Source: Pseudarthrobacter sp. NIBRBAC000502770 (GTDB taxonomy: Bacteria; Actinomycetota; Actinomycetes; Actinomycetales; Micrococcaceae). Taken from it: DNA of 64,000 bases. The stretch spans positions 1,612,001 to 1,676,000 of the forward strand of contig NZ_CP041198.1 of assembly GCF_006517815.1 (NCBI RefSeq), read 5' to 3'. The first letter of the stretch is position 1; each line of letters begins with the position of its first letter. Made by a program: the position numbers and the translations under genes. Positions 53,528 through 63,438 of this stretch are shown here, in pieces. Under the pieces are notes generated by a model. It was not told the origin of the DNA and made no database searches. It was given only the letters and a program-made list of their open reading frames with translations.

Positions 53528-53938
53528 ATGAGTTCCCTGAAAACCAAGCCTGCACCGACCACACCCGCACGGGCAGCACTGGCTGCAGCAGTGGCCGACG
53601 TCGTGCTGATCCTTGTTTTCGCCGCTATAGGCCGGGATGCGCACCACCGCGAGGAGCCCGTCCTCGGCGTGCTGCTGACCGCCTGGCCATTCCTTGCCGG
53701 CGCAGCGGCAGGATGGGCGGCTGCCAGGGTGTGGCGCAGTCCATTGGCCATCGCCCGGGCCGGCGTTCCAGTCTGGCTCGCTACCCTGGTTGGCGGAATG
53801 CTCCTCCGGGCCCTGACCGGGCAAACGGTGGTCCTTCCCTTCATTATCGTTGCAACGCTGGCCCTCGCCGTGTTGCTGGTGGGGTACCGGCTCCTGGTGG
53901 CAGGCGTGGTGCGCTTCCGCCGACGGCAGGGCAGGTAG
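53528..53938 (+). CDS. DUF3054 family membrane protein
   Basis: A 136-residue protein with four predicted membrane helices (AALAAAVADVVLILVFAAIG; LTAWPFLAGAAAGWAAA; VWLATLVGGMLLRALTG; PFIIVATLALAVLLVGY), the pattern of DUF3054. The function is unknown. The ATG at 53528 fits the family start. The 165 bases before it hold no further gene. Confidence 0.8.
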   Translation: MSSLKTKPAPTTPARAALAAAVADVVLILVFAAIGRDAHHREEPVLGVLLTAWPFLAGAAAGWAAARVWRSPLAIARAGVPVWLATLVGGMLLRALTGQTVVLPFIIVATLALAVLLVGYRLLVAGVVRFRRRQGR

Positions 53939-54048
53939 AGAAGGCGGATTCAGGGTGTCAGCCGGGTCCGGCGCCCGTGTAATAGGCTGGCCGGAGAGAA
54001 AAGCCTGCCGTGGGTCATCGCGGCGGCACTGATTGAAGGGGTTCAAGC

Positions 54049-54330
54049 GTGGTTACCGCATTTGTTCTGATCAAGACTGACGCCGCCCGCATCCCGGAGA
54101 CGGCTGAAGAGATTTCAGCCATCGAAGGCATCAGCGAGGTGTATTCGGTCACCGGTGAATGGGACCTCATTGCAGTAGCGCGGGTCCGCAGGCACGAAGA
54201 CCTCGCCGACGTCATCGCGGACCGGCTTTCAAAAGTCCCCGCAGTGGTCCACACCACCACGCACATCGCGTTCAGGGCCTACTCGCAGCACGACCTTGAC
54301 GCCGCTTTTTCCCTGGGCTTCGAACAATAA
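54049..54330 (+). CDS. Lrp/AsnC ligand-binding (RAM) domain protein
   Basis: A 93-residue stand-alone regulation-of-amino-acid-metabolism domain, MVTAFVLIKTDAARIPETAE..., without a DNA-binding helix-turn-helix. The typical GISEVYSVTGEWDLIAVARV strand-helix pattern is intact. Such proteins bind amino acids and may form mixed oligomers with full-length Lrp proteins. It is convergent with trpD, 7 bases apart, which hints at, but does not prove, an amino-acid role. Confidence 0.87.
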   Translation: MVTAFVLIKTDAARIPETAEEISAIEGISEVYSVTGEWDLIAVARVRRHEDLADVIADRLSKVPAVVHTTTHIAFRAYSQHDLDAAFSLGFEQ

Positions 54331-54337
54331 CCGCGGT

Positions 54338-55393
54338 TTAGGCGCGCGAGAGGGACACCCAACGGTCCAGCACGGCCGCGGCGGCACCGGAATCGATCGA
54401 GTCCGCCGCCCGCGCGAATGCCTCCTTCATGCGGTCAAGGAACGGGCCCTCGGCGTCCCGGTCGAACGCAACCAGGCCTGCCGCGGCGTTCACCAGCACG
54501 GCGTCCCTTGCCGGGCCCTCACTGCCGGCCAGCACATCCCGGACAACCCCCGCGTTCGCCGCCGCATTACCGCCACGGAGTTGTTCAACAGTAGCCAGCC
54601 TGATGCCGAGGTCCTCCGGGGAGAAACGCAGTTCACTGACGGCCCCGTCGCGGATCTCCCAGACAGTGGACGGGCCCGTTGTGGTCAGTTCGTCCAGCCC
54701 GTCATTGCCGCGGAAGACCAGTCCCCTGCTCCCCCGGCGGGCCAGGACCCCGGCCACGAGTGGTGCCATCCGCGCATTGGCGACGCCCACGGCTGACGCC
54801 TGCACATTGGCAGGGTTGGTGAGCGGTCCCAGGAAGTTGAAGGCTGTGGGTACCGCCAGTTCCCGCCGCGGGACGGCCGTGTGCCGGAACGACGGGTGGA
54901 ACACCTGGGCAAAGCAGAACGTGATTCCTGCCTCCTCCGCGTTCCGGGCCACCTGGGCAATGGGCAGGTCCAGGCGGACGCCGAGCGCCTCAAGTACGTC
55001 AGCGGAACCGGACGACGACGACGACGCGCGGTTCCCGTGCTTGACCACCTTGGCGCCGGCCCCGGCAGAGACCAGGGCGGCCATGGTGGAGATGTTGATG
55101 GTGTTAAGTTGGTCACCGCCGGTACCGACAATGTCGAGTTTTTCCCCGCTGATGGTCACGGGGTTGGCGTGGGCAAGCATTGCCTCCACGAGGCCGGAGA
55201 GCTCATCCACCGTCTCGCCTTTGGCGCTGAGGGCCACAAGGAATCCGGCGATCTGGGCCGGTGTTGCTTCCCCGGACATGATGGTGTCCATGGCCCAGGA
55301 GGTGTTCTCCGCAGTGAGGTCAGTGCCCTTGATGAGCGTTGAGATCAACCGGGGCCAGGTGTTGGCGGACGCTTTAGTTGCCTGAGAAGTCAC
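54338..55393 (-). CDS. trpD: Anthranilate phosphoribosyltransferase
   Basis: A 351-residue enzyme that joins anthranilate to PRPP in tryptophan synthesis. The PRPP loop [17 protein letters not shown], the motif [21 protein letters not shown], and [11 protein letters not shown] are visible. The start is GTG at 55393. No other trp gene is nearby. It diverges from ctaE across 148 bases. Confidence 0.94.
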   Translation of the reverse strand: MTSQATKASANTWPRLISTLIKGTDLTAENTSWAMDTIMSGEATPAQIAGFLVALSAKGETVDELSGLVEAMLAHANPVTISGEKLDIVGTGGDQLNTINISTMAALVSAGAGAKVVKHGNRASSSSSGSADVLEALGVRLDLPIAQVARNAEEAGITFCFAQVFHPSFRHTAVPRRELAVPTAFNFLGPLTNPANVQASAVGVANARMAPLVAGVLARRGSRGLVFRGNDGLDELTTTGPSTVWEIRDGAVSELRFSPEDLGIRLATVEQLRGGNAAANAGVVRDVLAGSEGPARDAVLVNAAAGLVAFDRDAEGPFLDRMKEAFARAADSIDSGAAAAVLDRWVSLSRA

Positions 55394-55505
55394 GTGCTGA
55401 TGCTATCGACCGATGGCGGCCAGTGACCAATGTGAACCGTCGCGGGAACTTTTCCGGGCAATTTCGCGTCTTTGTAGAAAAAGTCCTCCGAAAAGGCGGT
55501 TTGCG

Positions 55506-55539
55506 TTGGGCAGCACGGACTTTTACAGACATAATGTCT
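55506..55539 (+). promoter_or_regulatory. Possible leaderless promoter and palindrome at ctaE
   Basis: TTGGGC (55506-55511), an 18-base spacer and CATAAT (55530-55535) lie 6 bases before the ctaE GTG. AGACAT-A-ATGTCT (55527-55539) is a perfect 6-bp-arm palindrome over the -10 region, so a repressor or activator could act here. Confidence 0.4.
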
Positions 55540-55541
55540 AT

Positions 55542-56180
55542 GTGACATCTGCGACCCATGCCCCCAGTACCCCGGCGCACCCCACGCTGAACCGCCCCAA
55601 TATGGTTTCTGTCGGAACCGTTGTGTGGCTGTCCAGCGAGTTGATGTTCTTCGCCGGTCTCTTTGCCATGTACTTCACTCTGCGCTCCACGAGCGGACAG
55701 ATGTGGGCGGAAGAGACAGCCAAGCTCAACTTCCCCTTTGCGCTCGTCAACACGATCGTCCTCGTGGCCAGTTCCTTCACTTGCCAGATGGGCGTCTTCG
55801 CCGCAGAGCGGCTTCAGCCACGGCGCACCGGCGGCGCCCTGCAGTTTGCCCGCTGGGGAATGAACGAATGGTTCACCCTGACGTTCCTCATGGGTGCGTT
55901 CTTCGTTGCCGGCCAGACCACCGAATACGCCATGCTGGTTTCAGAGCACGTATCGCTCTCCTCCAATGCATATGGCTCGGCCTTCTACATGACCACGGGC
56001 TTCCACGGCCTCCACGTGATTGGCGGCCTTATCGCCTTCCTGCTCATCATGGGCCGGTCGTTCGCCGCGAAGAAGTTCGGACATTTCGAAGCAACGTCCG
56101 CGATCGTCACCTCTTACTACTGGCACTTCGTTGACGTCGTCTGGATCGGCCTCTTCCTGGTCATCTACGTACTCAAGTAG
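55542..56180 (+). CDS. ctaE: Cytochrome c oxidase subunit III
   Basis: A 212-residue, five-helix membrane subunit of the aa3 oxidase. Conserved parts include [37 protein letters not shown] and [19 protein letters not shown]. The GTG at 55542 is preferred; the longer frame upstream would cross the promoter. It leads ctaE-qcrC-qcrA-qcrB, the standard actinobacterial order for the bc1-aa3 supercomplex. Confidence 0.95.
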   Translation: MTSATHAPSTPAHPTLNRPNMVSVGTVVWLSSELMFFAGLFAMYFTLRSTSGQMWAEETAKLNFPFALVNTIVLVASSFTCQMGVFAAERLQPRRTGGALQFARWGMNEWFTLTFLMGAFFVAGQTTEYAMLVSEHVSLSSNAYGSAFYMTTGFHGLHVIGGLIAFLLIMGRSFAAKKFGHFEATSAIVTSYYWHFVDVVWIGLFLVIYVLK

Positions 56181-56266
56181 CCAGCTTTGATTCTTTTTCT
56201 ACAAGAGGCAGAATTTCAGGTAGCGGCTCCCGGAGCCGGCGCAGGATCGAATAAAGGAACCACCAC

Positions 56267-57055
56267 GTGAAGGCACTCTCACAAAAGCGGCGTCACCCAC
56301 TTGCAGCAATAGCGCTGCTTCTGATGGGGCTCCTCATCACGGGTGGGCTGTACGCCGTGGCAACCACCGTCAACCAGGCCAAGGCTTCCACCACCACGTT
56401 CAGTGCAAGCGACACGGAAGAAGGCGGCAAGCTCTTCGCCGCCAACTGCGCCACCTGCCACGGCATGGGTGCCAGTGGTTCCAAGGATGGCCCGTCACTG
56501 GTGGGTGTCGGTGCAGCCGCTGTTGATTTCCAGGTAGGCACCGGCCGCATGCCGATGCAGATGAACGGCCCGCAGGCCATGAAGAAGCCCGTCCAGTTCA
56601 ACGACGAGCAGACCCACCAGCTTGCAGCCTACGTTGCCTCCCTGGGAGCCGGCCCGGCAATCCCTGCAGAAGACCTGACAAACGGTGGCGGCGATGCAGC
56701 TGCCGGCGGTGAGCTCTTCCGCACCAACTGCGCCATGTGCCACAACGCCGCCGCTGCCGGTGGTGCACTGACCCGCGGCAAGTTCGCGCCTGCCCTGGCC
56801 GACGTCTCCGGCAAGCACATCTACGAGGCCATGGTCACGGGCCCGCAGAACATGCCGGTGTTCAACGATGCCAACATCACTCCTGAAGGCAAGAAGGACA
56901 TCATCACCTTCCTGAAGCAGATTGAAACCACCGGCTCGCCGGGTGGGGCCGACCTTGGCTCGCTGGGTCCGGTTGCCGAAGGCCTGTTCGTTTGGGTAGC
57001 TGGCCTTGGCGTCATCATTGCCTTCACCATCTGGCTTACGTCCAGGACGTCCTGA
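56267..57055 (+). CDS. qcrC: Cytochrome bc1 complex diheme cytochrome c subunit
   Basis: A 262-residue subunit with an N-terminal membrane anchor, two c-type heme sites CATCH (about residue 61) and CAMCH (about residue 154), and a C-terminal helix (LFVWVAGLGVIIAFTIWLT). The two hemes replace soluble cytochrome c by passing electrons directly to the oxidase. The GTG at 56267 follows AAGGAACC. Confidence 0.95.
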   Translation: MKALSQKRRHPLAAIALLLMGLLITGGLYAVATTVNQAKASTTTFSASDTEEGGKLFAANCATCHGMGASGSKDGPSLVGVGAAAVDFQVGTGRMPMQMNGPQAMKKPVQFNDEQTHQLAAYVASLGAGPAIPAEDLTNGGGDAAAGGELFRTNCAMCHNAAAAGGALTRGKFAPALADVSGKHIYEAMVTGPQNMPVFNDANITPEGKKDIITFLKQIETTGSPGGADLGSLGPVAEGLFVWVAGLGVIIAFTIWLTSRTS

Positions 57056-57153
57056 CTTTCCGCAGGAACCCACAACTTCTGCTGCCCAGTCAGCAGCTTG
57101 AAATTAGAAACTAACCCGGCAACTGCCGGGACGAGAGAAGGATGAGGCGAATT

Positions 57154-58224
57154 ATGGGCAACCATAGTGACGGCAGTCCGAACCACTCGGGCACCGTAGC
57201 TACGGCTGGTCAGAATGAGGTGGAGAAGTTCCAGGATCCTGGAATTCCCCCGCATCGTTTGCGCCTGGCTGACACGGACCCGAAGGCCGCAAAGCGGGCA
57301 GAACGGCAGGTCGCCTTACTATTTGGCATTTCTGTTGTTGGAACCCTGATCTTCCTGGTGGCGTACTTCGCCATTGATCTGGGTGATGACTCCAGCATTG
57401 CCACCATCCGGCTCCAGAATGCCCTGCTCGGCATTGGTACAGCCTTCGCCATGCTGGGTATCGGTACCGGTATCGTGCACTGGGCCAAGGCCCTGATGCC
57501 CGACCACGAAGTCTCCGAGGAACGCCACGCCATCCGGTATGAAGAAGACCGCCAGGCCGCGGTCCGCATCGTCGACGACATTGTGGAAGAGACCGGCATC
57601 AAGCGCCGCCCGCTGATCCGCAACACCCTCCTGGGTGCGGTCGCACTGGCCCCGCTTCCCGCCGTCGCCATCTTCGGTGACCTCGGTCCCCGCCCTGACG
57701 ACAAGCTCGCGCACACCATGTGGGCTCCGCAGGACGGAAAGCGAAAGCGCCTCACCCGCGACCCCGATGGAACTCCCATCAAGGCCTCGGACGTCACCAT
57801 CGGTTCAGCCTTCCACGTCATCCCCGAGGGCCTGAATGAACTGCAGGAAGGCAAGCTCAACGAGAAGGCAAAGTCCGTTGTGCTGCTTATGCGCCTTGAT
57901 CCCGCATCGCTGAACCCCTCAAAGGGCCGCGAAGAATGGGGTTACAACGGCATCGTTGCCTACTCCAAGATCTGCACCCACGTTGGCTGCCCCGTTGCTC
58001 TGTACGAGCAGCAGACGCACCACCTGCTGTGCCCGTGCCACCAGTCCACCTTCGACCTCACGCAAGAGTGCAAGGTGATCTTCGGCCCCGCCAGCCGTCC
58101 TCTGCCCCAGCTGCCCATCGCAGTTGATGACGAGGGCTACCTCGTCGCTACCAGCGACTTCCATGAACCCGTAGGACCAAGTTACTGGGAGCGTGATTCG
58201 CATGAGCGCAGCATCAACAGCTGA
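57154..58224 (+). CDS. qcrA: Cytochrome bc1 complex Rieske iron-sulfur subunit
   Basis: A 356-residue Rieske protein with the actinobacterial N-terminal extension of three membrane helices. The 2Fe-2S ligands are in CTHVGC (about residue 274) and CPCHQS. GATGAGG lies 7 bases before the ATG at 57154; an ATG at 57142 sits directly on the ribosome binding site and is less likely. Small hairpins occur in the gap after qcrC (57080-57097; 57115-57130). Its 3' end overlaps qcrB by 23 bases. Confidence 0.94.
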   Translation: MGNHSDGSPNHSGTVATAGQNEVEKFQDPGIPPHRLRLADTDPKAAKRAERQVALLFGISVVGTLIFLVAYFAIDLGDDSSIATIRLQNALLGIGTAFAMLGIGTGIVHWAKALMPDHEVSEERHAIRYEEDRQAAVRIVDDIVEETGIKRRPLIRNTLLGAVALAPLPAVAIFGDLGPRPDDKLAHTMWAPQDGKRKRLTRDPDGTPIKASDVTIGSAFHVIPEGLNELQEGKLNEKAKSVVLLMRLDPASLNPSKGREEWGYNGIVAYSKICTHVGCPVALYEQQTHHLLCPCHQSTFDLTQECKVIFGPASRPLPQLPIAVDDEGYLVATSDFHEPVGPSYWERDSHERSINS

Positions 58225-59872
58225 GCCGGCTTTCGTCGCCAAAACCAAGACAGGCCGGATCACCGACTTCGTCGACTCACGTGTCGGCGGCTCCGGAATC
58301 CTCCGCGAGTTCGGCCGTAAAGTCTTCCCCGACCACTGGTCCTTCATGTTCGGTGAAGTGGCGCTGTACTCCTTCGTCATCCTTCTGCTGTCCGGAACCT
58401 TCCTGACGTTCTTCTTTGATCCGTCAATGGCGGAGACCCATTACGACGGCGGCTACATTCCCCTCAAGGGAGTGGAAATGTCGGTGGCGTACAGCTCCTC
58501 GCTGAATATCTCCTTTGACATCCGTGGCGGACTCTTCATGCGCCAGGTGCACCACTGGGCCGCCCTGCTGTTCGTGGCCTCCATCGCAGTCCACATGCTG
58601 AGGGTCTTCTTCACCGGCGCGTTCCGCCGTCCGCGTGAAATGAACTGGGTCGTGGGCAGCGTCCTGCTGATCCTGGCCATGGCTGCCGGTTTCACCGGCT
58701 ACTCACTCCCCGACGACCTGCTGTCAGGCAACGGCCTGCGCATCATCGACGGCGTCATCAAGTCGATCCCGGTCATCGGAACGTACATCTCGTTCTTCCT
58801 GTTCGGCGGCGAGTTCCCTGGCACGGCCATCATCAGCCGCCTCTACATGCTCCACATCCTGCTGGTTCCGGCCTTGATCCTCCTGATGATCGTCCTGCAC
58901 CTGTTCATGGTGGTCGTCCACAAGCACACCCAGTACCCCGGTCCCGGCCGGAACGACAACAACGTTGTCGGCTACCCCCTGGGTCCTGTCTACGCAGCGA
59001 AGGCCGGTGGGTTCTTCTTCATCGTCTTCGGTGTCATCGCACTGATGGCAGCATTCTTCACCATCAACCCCATCTGGAACTACGGTCCGTATGACCCCTC
59101 CCCCGTGTCGGCCGGTACGCAGCCTGACTGGTACATCGGCTTCGTCGATGGTGCGCTCCGGCTCATGCCCGGCACGCTCGGCAACTGGCACGTGGAACAG
59201 ATCTTCTTCGGACACGTGTTCACGTTCAACGTGCTGCTCCCGGCACTGGTCCCCGCCGGAATCCTGTTCACCGTGATGTTCACCTACCCGTGGATCGAAC
59301 GCTGGATCACCAAGGATGACCGCGAGCACCACGTGCTGGACCGTCCGCGCAACGCCCCGACCCGTACGGGCATCGGTGTGGCTGGCTTCATCTGGTACTG
59401 CGTGATGTGGGCAGCTGCAGGTTCAGACCTCATTGCCACGCACTTCCACGTGTCCCTCAATGACGTCACCTACTGGCTCCGCGCCCTGTTCTTCGTCGGA
59501 CCGGTAATCGGCTTCATCGTCGCCAAGCGCGTCGCCCTGGCGCTGCAGCGCAAGGACCGGGAGATCGCCCTCCACGGCCGCGAGACCGGACGAATTGTCA
59601 GGCTCCCGCACGGTGAATTCATCGAGGTCCACGCGCCGCTGGACGAGTACAAGCGATACAAGCTGGTTGGTTTCGAGTCACCCCAGGTTCTGCCTGCTGT
59701 GCCGAACGAGCACGGCGTCGTGACCCGCAAGGAAAAGCGCCGCGCGTTCCTCTCCCGCTGGTTCTTCGAGGACCGTGTTGCGCCAGCAACGCCCGCAGAG
59801 CTCGAGGCAGCCCATGGCCATGGCCACGAGGCAGTCGAAGCAGCTGAAGGATCCAAGAGCCTGACGCACTAG
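58202..59872 (+). CDS. qcrB: Cytochrome bc1 complex cytochrome b subunit
   Basis: A 556-residue, eight-helix quinol-oxidising subunit. Heme-ligand histidines lie in QVHHWAALLFVASIAVHMLR and in MLHILLVPALILLMIVLHLF, and the Q-site sequence NPIWNYGPYDPS stands for PEW in other groups. It has the long actinobacterial C-terminal tail, ending in a His/Glu-rich region. The ATG at 58202 lies inside qcrA after GGGAG. A strong terminator follows. Confidence 0.95.
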   Translation: MSAASTAEPAFVAKTKTGRITDFVDSRVGGSGILREFGRKVFPDHWSFMFGEVALYSFVILLLSGTFLTFFFDPSMAETHYDGGYIPLKGVEMSVAYSSSLNISFDIRGGLFMRQVHHWAALLFVASIAVHMLRVFFTGAFRRPREMNWVVGSVLLILAMAAGFTGYSLPDDLLSGNGLRIIDGVIKSIPVIGTYISFFLFGGEFPGTAIISRLYMLHILLVPALILLMIVLHLFMVVVHKHTQYPGPGRNDNNVVGYPLGPVYAAKAGGFFFIVFGVIALMAAFFTINPIWNYGPYDPSPVSAGTQPDWYIGFVDGALRLMPGTLGNWHVEQIFFGHVFTFNVLLPALVPAGILFTVMFTYPWIERWITKDDREHHVLDRPRNAPTRTGIGVAGFIWYCVMWAAAGSDLIATHFHVSLNDVTYWLRALFFVGPVIGFIVAKRVALALQRKDREIALHGRETGRIVRLPHGEFIEVHAPLDEYKRYKLVGFESPQVLPAVPNEHGVVTRKEKRRAFLSRWFFEDRVAPATPAELEAAHGHGHEAVEAAEGSKSLTH

Positions 59873-59888
59873 GCTCTGTGTTCCAACA

Positions 59889-59928
59889 GTGAAGGCCCGA
59901 TCCGCAAGGATCGGGCCTTCACTTGTTT
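59889..59928 (+). terminator. Rho-independent terminator of the ctaE-qcrCAB operon
   Basis: A perfect 15-bp stem (59889-59903 with 59908-59922) closed by a GCAA tetraloop is followed by TTGTTT. Its stability and T-rich tail make it a clear terminator, 16 bases beyond the qcrB stop. Confidence 0.9.
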
Positions 59929-60004
59929 AATTGTTCCGACTGCGGCAAGGCCGCTCGCCGGGGCTGTCCCTGCCTGCTGCAGCAAAAAGGTACTCGTGAA
60001 CCTG

Positions 60005-60775
60005 TCAGTGGTTGCGGGCGCGGCGGGCTCCGGGCCGTTGGAGGGGCACCCACAGCTTGTACCGGTCCGCCCGGTAATAGGACACGGAGTAGTCAACCAT
60101 CGCCCGGGCCACGAAGGCATGCCGCTGGATCTTCAGCAACGGCGCCCCCACCTCTACGTTCAGGAGCCGGGCGGTGGACGGTGAAGCGGCCGTGGCCTCG
60201 ATCATGTCCTCACCCCACTCCATCACCAGCCCGAACTGCTCGCTCAGGACGTTGTACAGGGACGTGGGCGGCTCACCATCGAGCAGGCCGGGGACGCGGT
60301 GGGCCGGGATGAAGTTCTCATCCACACTCATGGGCTCCCCATCGGCCAGCAGCAGCCTGCGGAAGCGGACCAGCGGTGTACCCTCATCGAGCTGGAGCTC
60401 GCGGGCCAGGAACGCGCTGGCACCTATTTGCTCGAAGCTCAGCACCTTGGCCGCGGGCACCATGCCGCGCCGCTGCATCTCTTCACTGTAGGAGGTGAGC
60501 TTAACCTGGAGATCCAGTTTCGGCCGCCGCACGAAGGTCCCGAGGCCCACAACCCGCTCGATGACCTCCTCCCCCACCAAGGCATCAATAGCCTGGCGCA
60601 CTGTCATGCGTGCCAGCCCGAACCGCTCCGCCAGGTCCCGTTCTGACGGCAGCGCAGATCCCGGCGGGCAGGACTGGGCGATGTACGTCCGAAGAATCTC
60701 ACGAAGCTGGACGTAAATTGCCGTGCCGCTGGTGCGGTCAATGTCGCCCGTGATTGCCGCGGCGCCAGCTGCCAT
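60005..60775 (-). CDS. GntR/UTRA family regulator, DasR/NagR-like
   Basis: A 256-residue regulator with an N-terminal winged helix (about residues 35-80, PSERDLAERFGLARMTVRQAI) and a UTRA sugar-phosphate-binding domain (about 95-245). The subgroup includes DasR/NagR, which sense amino-sugar phosphates. It is divergent from ptsH, and the shared region carries a DasR-type operator, so it probably controls PTS genes and itself. The ATG at 60775 follows GGAGA at 8 bases. Confidence 0.87.
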   Translation of the reverse strand: MAAGAAAITGDIDRTSGTAIYVQLREILRTYIAQSCPPGSALPSERDLAERFGLARMTVRQAIDALVGEEVIERVVGLGTFVRRPKLDLQVKLTSYSEEMQRRGMVPAAKVLSFEQIGASAFLARELQLDEGTPLVRFRRLLLADGEPMSVDENFIPAHRVPGLLDGEPPTSLYNVLSEQFGLVMEWGEDMIEATAASPSTARLLNVEVGAPLLKIQRHAFVARAMVDYSVSYYRADRYKLWVPLQRPGARRARNH

Positions 60776-60813
60776 GTTCTTTCTCCTGCCGTTGGGTTCA
60801 TTCAATTTTAGGA

Positions 60814-60825
60814 CGGTCTAGACCA
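60814..60825. promoter_or_regulatory. DasR-type operator (dre) upstream of the GntR gene and ptsH
   Basis: CGGTCTAGACCA matches 11 of 12 bases of the Streptomyces dre core TGGTCTAGACCA, with a perfect 10-bp palindrome GGTCTAGACC. A second, weaker half-site (TGGTCTGGAAAT, 60878-60889) lies by the predicted ptsH -10 (TATATT, 60872-60877). Confidence 0.75.
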
Positions 60826-60932
60826 GCGCCGGCACAGTCTCCGTCTTTGCTAACCACAACGTGGTGAACGCTATATTTGGTCTGGAAATTCACTAAATGA
60901 CGGAGGGGGCCGTCTCTCAAAAAGGAGTCCCT

Positions 60933-61226
60933 TTGCCAATAGAAAAGGCTGTGGTGGCAGCGCCCGCAGGCCTGCATGCACGTTCCGCAGCGGTATTTGT
61001 CCGGGCCGCCACGGACACCGGGCTTCCCGTCACCATCAGCAAGGCCGGCGCCGCGGAGGTGGACGCGCGGTCGCTGCTCCAGGTGATGGGAGCTGACTTC
61101 GCGCAAGGCTGTGAGGTGGAGCTCTCGGTGAGTGAAGTTCCGCTGGCGGACGCTCAGTGGCTTGCAAGCGCGAAGGCGGCCCTGCGGGAGCTTCGCGACC
61201 TTTTGGAGTCGCAGGGGGCTGGATAA
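60933..61226 (+). CDS. ptsH: Phosphocarrier protein HPr
   Basis: A 97-residue PTS phosphocarrier that takes phosphate from enzyme I on His15 (AGLHARSAAV) and passes it to sugar-specific enzymes II. The TTG at 60933 is the start because AAGGAG lies 6 bases before it and the protein then begins MPIEKAVVAAPAGLHAR; the longer frame is leader. The Ser46 region (ARSLLQVMGA) is present. A terminator follows. Confidence 0.93.
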   Translation: MPIEKAVVAAPAGLHARSAAVFVRAATDTGLPVTISKAGAAEVDARSLLQVMGADFAQGCEVELSVSEVPLADAQWLASAKAALRELRDLLESQGAG

Positions 61227-61246
61227 GGGCCGTTGGAAGGCAATAA

Positions 61247-61288
61247 ACGACGGCGGGCCCCACCAATCTGGTGGGGCCCGACGTCGTT
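61247..61288. terminator. Bidirectional terminator between ptsH and ctaF
   Basis: A 19-bp stem with one mismatch (about 61248-61266 with 61270-61288) and a 3-base loop lies between two convergent genes. T-rich sequence follows on both strands. Confidence 0.8.
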
Positions 61289-61302
61289 ATTCTCTTTGTT
61301 GC

Positions 61303-61704
61303 TTAGTGTGCGTGGTCTCCGCGGCTGTACTCGTACACCCAGCCCACGAGGGCTACGACGGCGATGCCGCCGGCGATGAAGATGATCCAGGGACCAACGG
61401 CCAGGCCCAGGAAGCCGGTAGCGCAGGCGATACCGAGGACCAGAGGCCACCAGCTCCAGGGACTGAAGTGGCCCTGCTCGCCGGCGCCCTCGTGGATCTC
61501 AGCATCGCTGCGGTCCTCGGGACGAAGCCCTACGCGACGGGCGGTGAAGCCGAGGTAGGCACCGATCATGCCAGCCAGGCCGCCCAGCAGCAGGATGCCC
61601 AGGATACCGACCCACTCACTCCAGTTGGTCAGGAAGCCGTAGACCAGCGAGACGGGTACGAAGAAGAAAACTCCGGAGCCAAAGATCCAGGATTCGATTT
61701 TCAC
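61303..61704 (-). CDS. ctaF: Cytochrome c oxidase subunit IV (actinobacterial CtaF)
   Basis: A 133-residue, four-helix subunit specific to actinobacterial aa3 oxidase ([40 protein letters not shown]). The GTG at 61704 overlaps the ctaD stop as GTGA, so it is coupled to subunit I. It is the last gene of ctaC-ctaD-ctaF. Confidence 0.93.
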   Translation of the reverse strand: MKIESWIFGSGVFFFVPVSLVYGFLTNWSEWVGILGILLLGGLAGMIGAYLGFTARRVGLRPEDRSDAEIHEGAGEQGHFSPWSWWPLVLGIACATGFLGLAVGPWIIFIAGGIAVVALVGWVYEYSRGDHAH

Positions 61705-63428
61705 TGTGCAGTGTCCTTCTGGTCGGCGTTACCGAGAACTGCGGCCGCGGGAGCCGGCGAATCGGCGGTGTGGACCTGGCGGAGTTCCGGGTGGTGCAGG
61801 TCCAGGGCGGGACGCTCCGAACGGATCCGGGGCAGGGACGTGAAGTTGTGCCGCGGCGGCGGGCAGGAGGTGGCCCATTCCAGCGAAGCTCCGAAGCCCC
61901 AGGGATCGTCAACCTGGACTTTCTCAGCCTTGCGCCAGGTGATGTAGACGTTCCAGAAGAACGGGATCAGGGACGCGCCGAGCACGAAGGAAGCGACGGT
62001 GGAGAACTGGTTCATCCAGGTGAAGTTGTCCTCCGGCAGGTAGTCCGCGTAGCGGCGGGGCATGCCCATGACGCCGAGCCAGTGCTGGATCAGGAAGGTG
62101 CCGTGGAAGCCCAGGAACAGCAGCCAGAAGTGGATCTTGCCGAGCCGTTCGTTGAGCATCTTGCCGGTCCACTTCGGCCACCAGAAGTAGAAGCCTGCGA
62201 ACATCGCAAACACGACCGTGCCGAAGACCACGTAGTGGAAGTGCGCCACCACGAAGTAGGAGTCGGAGACATGGAAGTCCAGCGGCGGGGAGGCCAGGAT
62301 GATGCCGGTAAGGCCGCCGAACAGGAAGGTGATGAGGAAGCCGAGGCTCCACAGCATGGGGGTTTCGAAGGTCAGGGACCCCCGCCACATGGTGCCGATC
62401 CAGTTGAAGAACTTCACGCCGGTGGGCACCGCGATGAGCATGGTCATGAAGGAGAAGAACGGCAGCAGGACCGCGCCGGTGACGTACATGTGGTGGGCCC
62501 ACACGGTGACCGACAGGGCTGCGATGGCAATGGTGGCGTAGACCAGGCCCTTGTAGCCGAAGATCGGCTTGCGGCTGAACACCGGGAAGATCTCCGAGAC
62601 GATGCCGAAGAACGGCAGCGCGATGATGTACACCTCCGGGTGGCCGAAGAACCAGAACAGGTGCTGCCACAGGACGGCGCCGCCGTTGGCGGGATCGAAG
62701 ATGTGCGCACCGAACTTCCGGTCCGCGCCGAGGGCGAACAGTGCCGCAGCCAGCGGCGGGAACGCCATGAGCACCAGGATGGCGGTGATCAGGGTGTTCC
62801 AGGTGAAGATCGGCATCCGCCACATGGTCATGCCCGGGGCGCGCATGCAGATGATGGTGGTGATGAAGTTGACGGCACCGAGGATGGTGCCGAAGCCGGA
62901 CAGCGCCAGGCCAAAGACCCACAGGTCGCCACCGATACCCGGCGTAAATGTGGTGTTGGACAGCGGCGCGTAAGCGAACCAGCCAAAGGATGCCGCGCCC
63001 TGCGGGGTAATGAAGCCGGACACGGCGATGGTGGAGCCGAACAGGAAGAACCAGAAGGCCAGCGCGTTCAGGCGCGGGAACGCCACATCCGGGGCGCCGA
63101 TCTGCAGCGGCATGATCACGTTCGCGAACCCCGCGAACAGCGGGGTGGCGAACATCAGCAGCATGACGGTGCCGTGCATGGTGAACAGCTGGTTGTACTG
63201 TTCCTTGGTCTGCAGGATCTGCATGCCGGGCTCGAAGAGTTCGGCGCGGATCAGCAGCGCCATCACCCCGCCTGCGCAGAAGAACACGAAGGACGCGATC
63301 AGGTACATGTACCCGATGGTCTTGTGGTCCGTGGAGGTGATCCAGTTGACGACGATGCGCCCCTTGGACTTGGGTACCACGGGAGCAGACAGGACTCCCG
63401 TGGGTGCGGATTGGGTGTACGTAGCCAC
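61701..63428 (-). CDS. ctaD: Cytochrome c oxidase subunit I
   Basis: A 575-residue, twelve-helix catalytic subunit that reduces oxygen at the heme a3-CuB site. Heme and copper ligands lie in [47 protein letters not shown] and [15 protein letters not shown]. The K-channel region is present. The GTG at 63428 follows GGGGAG. It starts 10 bases after the ctaC stop. Confidence 0.96.
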   Translation of the reverse strand: MATYTQSAPTGVLSAPVVPKSKGRIVVNWITSTDHKTIGYMYLIASFVFFCAGGVMALLIRAELFEPGMQILQTKEQYNQLFTMHGTVMLLMFATPLFAGFANVIMPLQIGAPDVAFPRLNALAFWFFLFGSTIAVSGFITPQGAASFGWFAYAPLSNTTFTPGIGGDLWVFGLALSGFGTILGAVNFITTIICMRAPGMTMWRMPIFTWNTLITAILVLMAFPPLAAALFALGADRKFGAHIFDPANGGAVLWQHLFWFFGHPEVYIIALPFFGIVSEIFPVFSRKPIFGYKGLVYATIAIAALSVTVWAHHMYVTGAVLLPFFSFMTMLIAVPTGVKFFNWIGTMWRGSLTFETPMLWSLGFLITFLFGGLTGIILASPPLDFHVSDSYFVVAHFHYVVFGTVVFAMFAGFYFWWPKWTGKMLNERLGKIHFWLLFLGFHGTFLIQHWLGVMGMPRRYADYLPEDNFTWMNQFSTVASFVLGASLIPFFWNVYITWRKAEKVQVDDPWGFGASLEWATSCPPPRHNFTSLPRIRSERPALDLHHPELRQVHTADSPAPAAAVLGNADQKDTAQ

Positions 63429-63438
63429 GTCGCTCCCC

